A stretch of DNA of 64,000 bases from Dyadobacter sandarakinus. GTDB taxonomy: Bacteria; Bacteroidota; Bacteroidia; Cytophagales; Spirosomataceae. The stretch spans positions 2,730,001 through 2,794,000 of the forward strand of contig NZ_CP056775.1 of assembly GCF_016894445.1 (NCBI RefSeq), read 5' to 3'. The translations under genes were made by a program, and so were the position numbers. The notes beneath the pieces were generated by a model, which was not told the origin of the DNA, ran no database searches, and saw nothing but the letters and a program-made list of their open reading frames with translations. Below, in pieces: positions 1-7,692 of this stretch; position 1 is the stretch's first letter; the number at the start of each line of letters is the position of its first letter.

Positions 1-1
1 T

Positions 2-733
2 GAAAGTTTGAGGAACTATGCAAGTGAGCTTATCGAATCCAACCAGGGGCTCGACCAGTTTGCTTACGTAGTATCGCACAACCTGCGTGCACCGGTAGCC
101 AATATCATTGGCCTGGGCGAGCTCGTAGCGCAGGATACATATCCTTCCCATATCAGGGATGAGTTTATCAACGGGATCTTGGTCAATGTAAAGCGGATTG
201 ACGATGTCATTTCGGACCTCAATACCATCCTGCGGATCAAACAGGAAGTGAGTGAAAACAGGGAGATGATTAACCTGCAGCATCTGGTAGACAATGTACG
301 GTCCAGCCTTGTCGGCATTATTGACAAAGAGCAGGTCGATATTCAAGCCGATTTCAGTGTTGTCCCCGAACTATTTACACTTAAATCCTATCTTTATAAT
401 ATCTTTTACAACCTGATCATCAATAGTATAAAGTACCGCAGGCCCAACCACTCGCCGGTGATCTATATCAGCAGCAGTGTTCATGAAGACTGCGTAATCA
501 TCAGCATTCGTGACAATGGGATGGGGATTGACCTGGCAAAAAGAGGAACGGAGATTTTCGGTTTGTATAAGCGCTTCCACCAGCATGTTGAAGGAAAAGG
601 CCTGGGATTATTTATGGTAAAAACGCAGGTGGAAATGCTCGGCGGGAAGATATATGTAAATAGTAATATCAATGAAGGTACTGAATTCAGAATTGAATTT
701 TGTTCGGATGTGTGTCAAATTACTCCTGTATGA
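2..733 (+). CDS. Sensor histidine kinase, C-terminal part (5' end outside window)
   Basis: The reading frame is open to the left edge, so this is the C-terminal part of a longer kinase. It autophosphorylates on a histidine and passes the phosphate to a response regulator. Visible are the H-box (VSHNLRAPVANI), an N-box (NLIINSIKY), the G1 box (IRDNGMGIDL) and the G2 region (GKGLGLFMVKTQ) of the HATPase_c domain. The HNLRAP variant of the H-box is usual in Bacteroidota PAS-domain kinases, so PAS/GAF sensor domains probably lie upstream of the window; that part is inference. The stop codon overlaps the start of the next gene (ATGA), indicating translational coupling with the response regulator. 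Confidence 0.9.
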   Translation, partial: ESLRNYASELIESNQGLDQFAYVVSHNLRAPVANIIGLGELVAQDTYPSHIRDEFINGILVNVKRIDDVISDLNTILRIKQEVSENREMINLQHLVDNVRSSLVGIIDKEQVDIQADFSVVPELFTLKSYLYNIFYNLIINSIKYRRPNHSPVIYISSSVHEDCVIISIRDNGMGIDLAKRGTEIFGLYKRFHQHVEGKGLGLFMVKTQVEMLGGKIYVNSNINEGTEFRIEFCSDVCQITPV

Positions 734-1128
734 ATCCTCCTTCGCAGTTTATTCTTGTAGATGATGACCCCATCAACAACATGCTCAGTAAATACATCAT
801 CAGTAATGTTGCTCCCGACGCCGGTATTCAGCTTTTCACTGATCCCGTACAGGCGCTGGCAGCGATAGAACAACGATTTGACGACCCGGCAGCCCGGGTG
901 GAAACCGTTCTTTTTCTTGATATCAATATGCCTACGATGAGCGGCTGGGAATTTCTGGAACAACTGGCTGTGTTTCCCGGCAGGTTGATTGCACATATTT
1001 CCATCTTCATTCTCTCTTCTTCCATTGATCCCAAGGACGTCAGCAATGCCGAAAGTCATCCGCTTGTGCAGGGGTACTTTTCAAAACCCCTCAGCAAGGA
1101 TATCGTAAGGAAAGTAATAGCAGGATAG
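730..1128 (+). CDS. Single-domain response regulator (receiver domain)
   Basis: A 132-residue stand-alone receiver domain without an output domain. The acidic pocket (VDDDPINN) is near the N terminus, the phospho-acceptor aspartate lies in FLDINMPTMSG, a conserved Ser switch residue in ILSSS, and the invariant Lys in YFSKPLS. I chose the ATG at 730 because it overlaps the kinase stop as ATGA; a longer frame upstream would overlap the kinase by about 30 bases without benefit. It is the likely phosphorylation partner of the preceding kinase. Single-domain receivers of this type in Bacteroidota usually act by protein-protein interaction; the target is not visible here. Confidence 0.9.
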   Translation: MNPPSQFILVDDDPINNMLSKYIISNVAPDAGIQLFTDPVQALAAIEQRFDDPAARVETVLFLDINMPTMSGWEFLEQLAVFPGRLIAHISIFILSSSIDPKDVSNAESHPLVQGYFSKPLSKDIVRKVIAG

Positions 1129-1320
1129 CCGGTAGTTAAAGGCTCGGAAAGGCTGGTTAACATGCTCGTAGATAGTATGTTTTCCAGCGCTTATCAGCAT
1201 CTTGCCATGAAGCACTTAATACAGTTAGTTTATTTTTTCTTACCTAACTAATTCTATAAAAATCTTTATTATTTTTGTTACGATATTTTTATCGATCAAT
1301 ACCACCAACCTCTATCAAAC

Positions 1321-1461
1321 ATGACCATAACGCTCACCTTCGTACGGAGGAGAATTTCCGTACGCAAATTCCGAATTCACAATAAATGGTTTGTAGGCTT
1401 CTGGGTCGCTAATTTCCTGATCTGGTTTGCTATTCTTTATGGCGTGAGCAAAATCTTTTAA
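1321..1461 (+). CDS. Possible small membrane peptide (46 aa)
   Basis: A short frame starting with ATG encodes a strongly basic N terminus (TFVRRRISVRKFRIHNKW) followed by one hydrophobic stretch of about 20 residues rich in W and F. That is the layout of a single-pass small membrane protein with a positive-inside end. I see no convincing ribosome-binding site and no homologue I can name, so this may be chance. The A/T-rich leader at 1240-1300 could hold a promoter. No function is proposed. Confidence 0.3.
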   Translation: MTITLTFVRRRISVRKFRIHNKWFVGFWVANFLIWFAILYGVSKIF

Positions 1462-1684
1462 GCCGATTGTTCAGGCAGGAATACACCGAAAGATCTTCAA
1501 CTGAATAACTTTTACCCGATTCAGGTGCAATATCGTAAGCTTTTGCCGGTGACATGCGTAAAAATGGCATGTCACCGACTGCCTGATTGTACCACATGCA
1601 GCTTTGAGGCAAATCGATCATTACTTTACCTGGCTCAGCGGCCGGTAAAAGGATAGTGCATGTGCCGCAGGTTCCTGTCCGCAT
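1430..1684 (-). other. Possible ferredoxin-like remnant (weak)
   Basis: A minus-strand frame begins MRTGTCGTCTILL, resembling the C-x4-C-x2-C iron-binding loop of plant-type [2Fe-2S] domains with the first cysteine replaced by Met at the frame edge; another Cys follows about 20 residues on. An in-frame stop lies five codons upstream, so no full ferredoxin domain can be read. If real it is a decayed fragment; it could equally be chance. An 11-bp inverted repeat lies inside it. Confidence 0.2.
1547..1577. other. 11-bp perfect inverted repeat
   Basis: The arms CGGTGACATGC and GCATGTCACCG are perfectly complementary, separated by 9 nt. No T-run follows on either strand, so it is not a standard terminator. 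It could be an operator or an RNA hairpin in the otherwise unassigned stretch between the response regulator and the sialidase. Confidence 0.4.
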
Positions 1685-1735
1685 GCTGCGTATAGCCTTC
1701 TACCGTAATCGCCTGCAACCTGCGGCCAAATTGAC

Positions 1736-1743
1736 TACCTTTG
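1736..1743 (+). promoter_or_regulatory. Candidate Bacteroidota -7 box before the sialidase
   Basis: TACCTTTG matches the TANNTTTG -7 consensus of the Bacteroidota primary sigma factor and lies 18 nt before the chosen ATG. No clear TTTG -33 box is at the usual spacing, so the call rests on one element. Confidence 0.35.
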
Positions 1744-1761
1744 GCAACAAAAACGCGGGTT

Positions 1762-2919
1762 ATGAAAGTCCTAAAAGCTATTCTGCTGATCTTGTTGCAC
1801 TATTTTTCTGTTCAGGCACAGTCGCCTGTGTATGTTTCCGGTAAGGACGGGTACAGTTCGTTCCGTATACCGGCAATACTACGTTCACCCGACGGACATC
1901 TACTTGCTTTTGCCGAGGGAAGAGTGGCCGGAAGCGGCGACTTCGGCGACATTGATATTGTAATGAAACGGAGCAATGACAATGGTAAAACATGGTCGTC
2001 GCTGCAAGTGGTGGCAGACCATGGCAAAATGCAGGCAGGAAATCCCGCTCCCGTATTTGATTTAAGCGACCCTGCATTTCCTGCTGGAAAGCTGTTCCTG
2101 TTTTTCAATACCGGAAACAACCACGAAGGAGAAGTCCGGAAAGGCAACGGGCTGAGAGAAGTATGGTACAAGACCTCAACGGATGCGGGCCGTACCTGGA
2201 CCAAACCGGTGAACATAACAATGCAGGTCCATAAACCAAAGCAACCGCAAATCAATCCGGCATATCGTTTCGATGCGGACTGGAGGAGCTATGCCAATAC
2301 GCCCGGCCATGCTCTCCAGCTTACCGAGGGCCCGCACAAAGGAAGGCTGTACATGGCCGCCAACCATTCTGCAGGCGAGCCCAGACCAAAAAGTTCGGAC
2401 TACCAGGCGCATGGTTTTTACAGTGACGATCACGGAAAAACTTTCAGGTTAAGCGAAACCATATCCATTGAAGGATCCAATGAGTCTACCGCAGCGGAGA
2501 TTTCCGGGGGCGGGATCATGTTTAATGCAAGAAATCAGCAGGGTGATGTGCGGGCGCGGATCGTGGCGGTAAGTACCGATGGCGGTCAGCAATGGGATAC
2601 CACCTATTTTGACAACAACCTCCCCGATCCGGTTTGCCAGGGAAGCATTTTAACTATCGGTAAAAACAATGACAAGAACATCCTGGCCTTCTGCAATGCA
2701 GCAGACACCCAGAACCGTGATAACCTTACATTAAGAATCAGTTACGACGACGGCAAAACATGGACGAAGCGCTACCTGGTTGATAAAAGCCGGAACGGAG
2801 AGAAAGATTATACCGCCTACTGTGACCTGGTAAAAACCGGGGAACAGCAAATTGGTGTTTTATACGAGCTGAATGGCTATCAGTCGATTGTTTTTAAGGA
2901 GATCAATTGGGAAAAGTAG
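1762..2919 (+). CDS. Exported exo-alpha-sialidase (neuraminidase), GH33-like
   Basis: The enzyme cleaves terminal sialic acids from glycoconjugates. The 385-residue protein starts with a Sec signal (MKVLKAILLILLHYFSVQAQ), so it acts in the periplasm or outside the cell. The FRIP motif of the arginine triad is at about residues 34-37 (YSSFRIPAIL), and four Asp-boxes follow: SNDNGKTW (about 71), STDAGRTW (about 138), STDGGQQW (about 270) and SYDDGKTW (about 327). This is the set expected of a six-bladed sialidase propeller. I chose the ATG at 1762 because it gives the signal peptide directly; an in-frame TTG 21 nt upstream is less likely. No sialic-acid uptake or catabolic genes are adjacent, so it probably releases sugars as a scavenging enzyme. 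A hairpin terminator follows. Confidence 0.9.
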   Translation: MKVLKAILLILLHYFSVQAQSPVYVSGKDGYSSFRIPAILRSPDGHLLAFAEGRVAGSGDFGDIDIVMKRSNDNGKTWSSLQVVADHGKMQAGNPAPVFDLSDPAFPAGKLFLFFNTGNNHEGEVRKGNGLREVWYKTSTDAGRTWTKPVNITMQVHKPKQPQINPAYRFDADWRSYANTPGHALQLTEGPHKGRLYMAANHSAGEPRPKSSDYQAHGFYSDDHGKTFRLSETISIEGSNESTAAEISGGGIMFNARNQQGDVRARIVAVSTDGGQQWDTTYFDNNLPDPVCQGSILTIGKNNDKNILAFCNAADTQNRDNLTLRISYDDGKTWTKRYLVDKSRNGEKDYTAYCDLVKTGEQQIGVLYELNGYQSIVFKEINWEK

Positions 2920-2983
2920 GTGCAGCTTCAACAATTTGCTACTTAGCCGCAGCAGGCTTGACCTAACTTGTATATAAGATTCT

Positions 2984-3017
2984 AAAACCGGCATATTCCT
3001 TCAAATGCCGGTTTTTT
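2984..3017. terminator. Bidirectional rho-independent terminator
   Basis: AAAACCGGCAT and ATGCCGGTTTT form an 11-bp stem with a 10-nt loop followed by a T-run. It lies between the convergent sialidase and DUF1345 genes, and the A-tract on the left arm lets it serve both. Confidence 0.85.
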
Positions 3018-3036
3018 AATGTTCTTTCCCCCCGAC

Positions 3037-3723
3037 TTATTTCTGTATCAGCCCGGATACTACATTGATCGTCAGCGCTACCAGCAGGGTGTTGAATGCA
3101 AAAGACAAAAGTCCGTGTACGAGCGCAAGACGCCTGATTTCCTTCGATGAAATGGTCACATCCGAAACCTGGAAAGTCATGCCGAGCACGAAGGAAAAAT
3201 AGGTAAAGTCGAGGTAGTCAGGTTCCGGCTCGTTTGGAAAATCGAGTCCGGGATGTTGTTTCGGCTGATGATGCGTATTGTGCCGCGTCTGCTTGTAAAA
3301 CATGTGTGCATACCGCAGGGTAAAGATGGTGTGAACCAGTACCCACGAACAAATGATACATGAAAAAGACAGGATCACATGCACCGTCAGATCATCCCAG
3401 GATGCGGTGCTCCGCGCATCCTGAAGCAGGAACAAAATCGCAAACAAGCTTACAAAGGACGCCACCACCACGAAGAGCGTAATCAGCGCCCGGCTTGAAT
3501 CCTGCCCGCTGACTTCCCCCCGGACCTCGGAAGGGTGCGAGCTCAGGATGGTCACCCACATGAGGCCAAGATGCACGCCGCTGTACACAAGCCAGCCGAT
3601 CATCCAGTTCATCGGCTTTTCGACAAGGGAAGCAGTAAGTACAACCGTGGCTGCGCCAAAAACCAGAGCGATCCCAAGCTTGTGGTGGGCGTCGAGCCGG
3701 TTGATTAGTTTTGTGATTTTCAT
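3037..3723 (-). CDS. DUF1345 family membrane protein
   Basis: A 228-residue integral membrane protein with about five hydrophobic segments: residues 17-32, 38-58, 83-103, 113-135 and 205-226. The signature is the C-terminal block DYLDFTYFSFVLGMTFQVSD, typical of DUF1345, a family named only by its domain. A polar loop with clustered histidines and prolines (RHNTHHQPKQHP, about residues 147-158) precedes it. Its molecular role is unknown; I infer an inner-membrane location. The gene stands alone and shares a terminator with the convergent sialidase gene. Confidence 0.8.
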   Translation of the reverse strand: MKITKLINRLDAHHKLGIALVFGAATVVLTASLVEKPMNWMIGWLVYSGVHLGLMWVTILSSHPSEVRGEVSGQDSSRALITLFVVVASFVSLFAILFLLQDARSTASWDDLTVHVILSFSCIICSWVLVHTIFTLRYAHMFYKQTRHNTHHQPKQHPGLDFPNEPEPDYLDFTYFSFVLGMTFQVSDVTISSKEIRRLALVHGLLSFAFNTLLVALTINVVSGLIQK

Positions 3724-3900
3724 AGGAAATCAGGTGCGCGCCGCGAATGGCAGCGCATTTTTCATTTTAAATGCATAGATCCATGCAATGATCCGGCAAA
3801 CTATCACAAAGCATCATATTTCAGCCGGAATATTTGTGTGAGAAGCAGATAAAACGATATTTGAGAATATTTACAAAATAGCTGACAGAGCACACTAAAC

Positions 3901-3914
3901 TGTTGGTACCAACA
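3901..3914. promoter_or_regulatory. Perfect 14-bp palindrome (candidate operator)
   Basis: TGTTGGTACCAACA reads the same on both strands and lies 40 nt before the start of the TIM-barrel gene, where a dimeric repressor or activator would bind. The regulator is not identifiable from this window. Confidence 0.5.
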
Positions 3915-3953
3915 TCTGCTATTTCAGGCATAAAGATCTAAATCGACTTAAAA

Positions 3954-4820
3954 ATGCAATCCAGATTCGGGAAGTTCGGAAAGACAAAATACAATGCCCT
4001 CGTACTGTCTGCAGTACTTCTTGCAGGTGTGGCGCTCGCCGGGCTGACCATAAACAATCCGCGCACCTGGAAACTGGGCGTCGCTTTGTATACGTTCAAT
4101 CCGTATTCCTTTGAAGGTCAGCTGGACAAGGCAGACAGTGCGGGCCTGAAATATGTGGAAGGCTTTACCTTCTCCAAGTCTATCCCTGAATTGCAGGACT
4201 CGGCCATCATGAAACTATCCCCTTCCGGCATCAAAAAACTAAAAGCCCTGGTTGAAAAGAAGGGTTTGAAAATGGAGTCGATTTATCTTGTTGGCGGGAA
4301 GACGGTCAATGATTGGAAAAAAGAATTCGAGATTGCGAAAACTTTTGGCGTCAAATATGTGACCGCCGAGCCTCCGGTCAACCTCTGGGATAGTGTTGAC
4401 AGTCTGGCCGGCATTTACGGGGTTAAGCTCGCCATCCATAACCATTGGAAAGGCACGAGCGCTTACTGGCACCCGGATTCCACCCTCGCAGCCCTGAAAA
4501 ACCATCCGAATTTTGGAGTTTGCGCGGACCTGGGCCACATGCCGAAAAGCGGCATCAATCCCGTGGATGCACTGAAAAAGTTGAAAGGACACATCATTGC
4601 CATCCATTTGAAAGACATTGCTGCCTATAATGATCCCAAGCTGGTGGATGTGGTAGTCGGAACGGGCGTGATCGACTTCCCGGCGGTGTTCAAAGAGCTG
4701 GAAGCGCAGCAATTCAACGGACACATTATCATCGAGCGCGACCGCCAGGAAAAACCGAGCAACCTGCCTTCAGTAATTCAAACCGTAAAATATTATAAAG
4801 CTACTTTGGGTTTGAAATAG
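3954..4820 (+). CDS. Exported sugar phosphate isomerase/epimerase-like TIM-barrel protein
   Basis: A 288-residue protein of the xylose-isomerase-like TIM-barrel superfamily. The N terminus (about residues 13-32) is hydrophobic and looks like a signal sequence or anchor, so the barrel probably sits outside the cytoplasm, as in many Bacteroidota members of this family. Barrel landmarks with likely metal-binding or catalytic residues are VTAEPP (Glu), AIHNHWKG (His), GVCADLGHM (Asp/His), IHLKD (His/Asp) and IIIERDR (Glu). The substrate cannot be told; sugar or inositol epimerisation is usual for the family. It is monocistronic, with a palindromic operator-like site upstream. Confidence 0.8.
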   Translation: MQSRFGKFGKTKYNALVLSAVLLAGVALAGLTINNPRTWKLGVALYTFNPYSFEGQLDKADSAGLKYVEGFTFSKSIPELQDSAIMKLSPSGIKKLKALVEKKGLKMESIYLVGGKTVNDWKKEFEIAKTFGVKYVTAEPPVNLWDSVDSLAGIYGVKLAIHNHWKGTSAYWHPDSTLAALKNHPNFGVCADLGHMPKSGINPVDALKKLKGHIIAIHLKDIAAYNDPKLVDVVVGTGVIDFPAVFKELEAQQFNGHIIIERDRQEKPSNLPSVIQTVKYYKATLGLK

Positions 4821-4941
4821 CTTCCAAACCTGGGTGAAATGCAGGGCGTGACTGAAATTTACCAAACCCTGCATTGGCAGGATCCGTGCATTTTACCGGC
4901 GCAGCGTACCCGGAAAAACCTGCTCAATCTATCCTAAAACC

Positions 4942-5571
4942 TTATCTGTTTTTCAAAGCCTTGGCCACTGCTTCACTTTTGGAGTTAACCTGCAGCTTTT
5001 CGTAAATCCGCTTGATGTGCGACCGGACGGTGTCGAGAGAAATGAATAATTTATCTGCGATAAGCTTGTAGCTGTACCCGTCTACCAGCAATTCGAGCAC
5101 ATCCTGTTCCCTTGCCGAAAGCTCAAAATCCTGCTTTGGACCGCGGTGGGGGCCGGATACCATTTTCAGCACCTGGATGGCAATCGAAGAAGTCATCGGC
5201 GCTCCGCCCTGCAGCGCATCTCCGAGAAATTCAATAAGCTTGGCGGGAGGCGTTTTTTTCAGGATGTAACCTTCCGCCCCGGCCTGGATCGCTTCAAAAA
5301 CGTGCTCATTGTCGTCAAAAACCGTAAGCATCACCACCTTGTTCCCAAGACCGGCCGCCCTGAGCTGTTTCAAACCTTCAATGCCATTCTGCGGAGGCAT
5401 ATCAATGTCCATGAGAATGAGGTCCGGATTATGCGTTTTCACGTCAGCGACAATGTTGCTGTAATTGGGAAATGCAGCCGGAACGTGGTAACCCGCCGCT
5501 CCGGTAATGAGCAGTTCGAGGCCTTCGCGCAGCTGTCGGTTGTCTTCGTAAATGAGGATATTAAATGCCAT
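4942..5571 (-). CDS. NarL/FixJ-type response regulator (orphan)
   Basis: A 209-residue two-domain regulator. The receiver (about residues 1-125) has the acidic pair in YEDN, the phospho-acceptor Asp in LILMDIDMP, a Thr switch in VVMLTV and Lys in ILKKTPP. The C-terminal LuxR helix-turn-helix (about residues 145-205) carries LSAREQDVLELLVDG and LFISLDTVRSHIKRIYEKL. I chose the ATG at 5571, which starts directly before the receiver (MAFNILIYEDN); a longer frame adds 19 unrelated residues across the repeat region. No kinase gene is adjacent. It is divergent from the surface-protein operon, and two palindromic repeats lie between them, making this regulator a reasonable candidate to control that operon. 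Confidence 0.9.
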   Translation of the reverse strand: MAFNILIYEDNRQLREGLELLITGAAGYHVPAAFPNYSNIVADVKTHNPDLILMDIDMPPQNGIEGLKQLRAAGLGNKVVMLTVFDDNEHVFEAIQAGAEGYILKKTPPAKLIEFLGDALQGGAPMTSSIAIQVLKMVSGPHRGPKQDFELSAREQDVLELLVDGYSYKLIADKLFISLDTVRSHIKRIYEKLQVNSKSEAVAKALKNR

Positions 5572-5607
5572 GCGACAAAGGTACTGACGAGCATAAAGTT
5601 TGTCACT

Positions 5608-5663
5608 CACATGTTTGTGTGAATTCAATTTCCGGTTTACTCAAATCACATGTTTATGTGAAT
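5608..5663. promoter_or_regulatory. Pair of 17-bp palindromic direct repeats (candidate regulator sites)
   Basis: CACATGTTTGTGTGAAT at 5608-5624 and CACATGTTTATGTGAAT at 5647-5663 differ at one base and are 39 bp apart. Each has inverted CACA/TGTG half-sites. They lie between the NarL-type regulator and the divergent lipoprotein operon; the second ends 21 nt before a -7 box, so a bound activator would sit over the -33 region. Confidence 0.6.
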
Positions 5664-5684
5664 GCGCCGTGTTTGGGCCGATGA

Positions 5685-5692
5685 TACTTTTG
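5685..5692 (+). promoter_or_regulatory. Candidate -7 box for the surface-protein operon
   Basis: TACTTTTG matches TANNTTTG and lies 30 nt before the ATG at 5723. The -33 position is occupied by the palindromic repeat rather than a clear TTTG, suggesting an activated promoter. Confidence 0.5.
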
Positions 5693-5722
5693 CGGCACAA
5701 ATCACAGAACATTTTATTAGCC

Positions 5723-7030
5723 ATGAAAATTAAGTTTACTCAGATGATTCTCAGCATGGTGGCCTGCGCTGTTTTGACAGCCTGCCAGCCGGGTGAATCT
5801 GGCCTGGTACCCGAACCGGAACCCCAGCACCCGACCCAGGGAACACCCACGGAAGTCGGCAAGCCGCTCGGCAACCCCATTCAAAAAACCATCGGCCCGG
5901 CAGGTGGGTCCATCACTGCGTCCGACAGCTCAGTGACACTCATGATTCCCGCCGGTGCATTGAAGGCAGATACGCCCATCAGCATTCAACCCATAGAAAA
6001 TAAAGCCTGGGGCGGTGCAGGAATGGGTTATGAACTGACGCCGAAAAACCTGGAACTTTCCAAGCCTGCCGAGCTGGTATGGAATTACAAAGATGCGGAT
6101 GTGACCGGCTCAGCGCCGGAAGCATTGGGCATCGCTTTCCAGCAGGCAGATCACAGCTGGAAAGGCCATGGCAGCATTACCGTTGACAAAATCCGGAAGA
6201 CAGTAAAAGCGAAGGTGGTCGAATTTGTCCCGGTTGCCTTTTATGAATCCTACTTCATGGATCCTGTGAAAAGTTCGGTAGTTCCGGCTGAGCAGCTTTC
6301 ATTAACCATTTACTTCCAGGAAGGCCACGAAGACGACATAGAAGACAAAATTGTACTAAGTCCGCTAACAGAACCCAAAAGGCTCAAAAAAGAAGAAGTC
6401 AGGAACTGGCGGGTCAATGGGCTGGACCTTAGCAATACCGTGGACCCGCTGCTGGGAGGCCTGAGTGTATCCGGAAACGGAGCAGCGGCCTATTACCTTG
6501 CACCCAACAAAATACCGGCAGCAAACGAAATCGCGATCAGTGTGGAAGTGATCCTGAAAAATACCAAGGCCAAATTGATCCTCATCTCACAGGTGACCAT
6601 TGAAGGTGCCAATCATTTCAGCTTTTCGGGTGCAAAAGTGGATAGTGCAGAGGTAGGCACCATAGCCGTTGCGGATGGTGAGTTTTTTCAGATCAGTCTG
6701 GCCGAACGGAAAATTACCGGTGACGCGCAGGCAATGATGGTTCTGAGTATGCTGCCTTTCAATGGACTGGGCCTGTATAATGTAACCGACAACGGTAAAG
6801 TGACTATTCATGCGCAGGCCAGTAATCGAAAATCCTGGTCAGACTCCTACTATCCCAGGGTAGGCAAAAAAGTAATAGGACCGCTATCTGTTACCATTAC
6901 AGAATACAACAAAGCCAAAAAGCTCGTAGCAGGCCGGATCGACGGTACAATGCACTACTACGATAAGGAAACCAACAAGCATGAAACCACCCAGGTTTCC
7001 GCCAAGTTCAAGGCTGCAAGCCCCTATTAA
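5723..7030 (+). CDS. ZU5-like domain lipoprotein
   Basis: A 435-residue predicted lipoprotein: the signal ends at the lipobox VLTAC, followed by a Pro/Glu-rich linker. About residues 55-180 resemble ZU5-type beta-sandwiches, with IGPAGGSI at the start, VTLMIPAGALKADTPISIQP and a YELTPKNLELSKPAELVW strand pattern. The C-terminal part (about 190-435) has no recognisable domain. A paralogue with the same order of motifs lies at 9846-11117 on the other strand. I chose ATG 5723 because it gives the lipobox; the frame upstream is noncoding and carries the regulator repeats. It is the first gene of a four-gene run and probably sits on the outer membrane surface. No enzymatic residues are apparent. 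Confidence 0.8.
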   Translation: MKIKFTQMILSMVACAVLTACQPGESGLVPEPEPQHPTQGTPTEVGKPLGNPIQKTIGPAGGSITASDSSVTLMIPAGALKADTPISIQPIENKAWGGAGMGYELTPKNLELSKPAELVWNYKDADVTGSAPEALGIAFQQADHSWKGHGSITVDKIRKTVKAKVVEFVPVAFYESYFMDPVKSSVVPAEQLSLTIYFQEGHEDDIEDKIVLSPLTEPKRLKKEEVRNWRVNGLDLSNTVDPLLGGLSVSGNGAAAYYLAPNKIPAANEIAISVEVILKNTKAKLILISQVTIEGANHFSFSGAKVDSAEVGTIAVADGEFFQISLAERKITGDAQAMMVLSMLPFNGLGLYNVTDNGKVTIHAQASNRKSWSDSYYPRVGKKVIGPLSVTITEYNKAKKLVAGRIDGTMHYYDKETNKHETTQVSAKFKAASPY

Positions 7031-7070
7031 CTCCATGTATTTATTATTTATTCCATAATTTTTTATAGCC

Positions 7071-7685
7071 ATGAAAATTTCAGTATCCGTACTAAGTCTC
7101 CTGTTATTGTTTTCCTCTGTAAGCTGCACGCAAAAAGATAAGGACGTCGACCCGGGCAGCGGCCATGTCGATTACGGGGATTCACCCAGGACGCCGATCC
7201 CGGCAGAATTGATTTCACCTACCCAGTATTGGCAGTTTGGCATCCTGTCTTCCACCAACTTTTACGATTCCTACAATTCAACTTACAAAGACGGTGCGGG
7301 AGGCAGCTATATGTTTTATGATTTCAATGAAGATGGTACTTATACCTCCCTTTTGTATCTGAAAGCGACTTCTTCCGCCGGCGAAACCCGCCAGGCCTGG
7401 ACTGAAACAAAAGGTACCGTAGTAGTAGGAGAAACGACACTGAGCAACAATGTCACTTACAAAACCATTGAGCTTCATCCTGTTACAGGCACCGACCGCT
7501 GGGTTATCAACTACGGCGCAGAGACAAAAAAGGCGCTGACCCAAAAGGATTTTGAATCCAGGACCTTGCTCAAAGCCAAGTTTGCATGCGAACCCTTTGT
7601 AAGTGAATATGGTGTTAAATCCATGGATATGCTCCGGATCGACACGGAGCCTTACGTCATTTTCAACTTCCACGAAGAAAAATAA
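7071..7685 (+). CDS. Lipoprotein of unknown function
   Basis: A 204-residue protein with a clear lipoprotein signal (MKISVSVLSLLLLFSSVSC), then an acidic linker. The rest is rich in Tyr, Thr and Phe and looks like an all-beta fold; motifs such as YWQFG, FYDFNEDGTYTS and KTIELHP resemble small lipocalin-like or DUF4843-type lipoproteins, but I cannot assign a family. It lies 40 nt after the ZU5-like lipoprotein and 7 nt before the OmpA-domain gene, so it is in the same operon. Function unknown. Confidence 0.75.
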   Translation: MKISVSVLSLLLLFSSVSCTQKDKDVDPGSGHVDYGDSPRTPIPAELISPTQYWQFGILSSTNFYDSYNSTYKDGAGGSYMFYDFNEDGTYTSLLYLKATSSAGETRQAWTETKGTVVVGETTLSNNVTYKTIELHPVTGTDRWVINYGAETKKALTQKDFESRTLLKAKFACEPFVSEYGVKSMDMLRIDTEPYVIFNFHEEK

Positions 7686-7692
7686 GCCCATC

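Noticed and set aside
4239..4724. 161-residue minus-strand frame inside the TIM-barrel gene
   Set aside because: Antisense to clear TIM-barrel motifs; no family features of its own.
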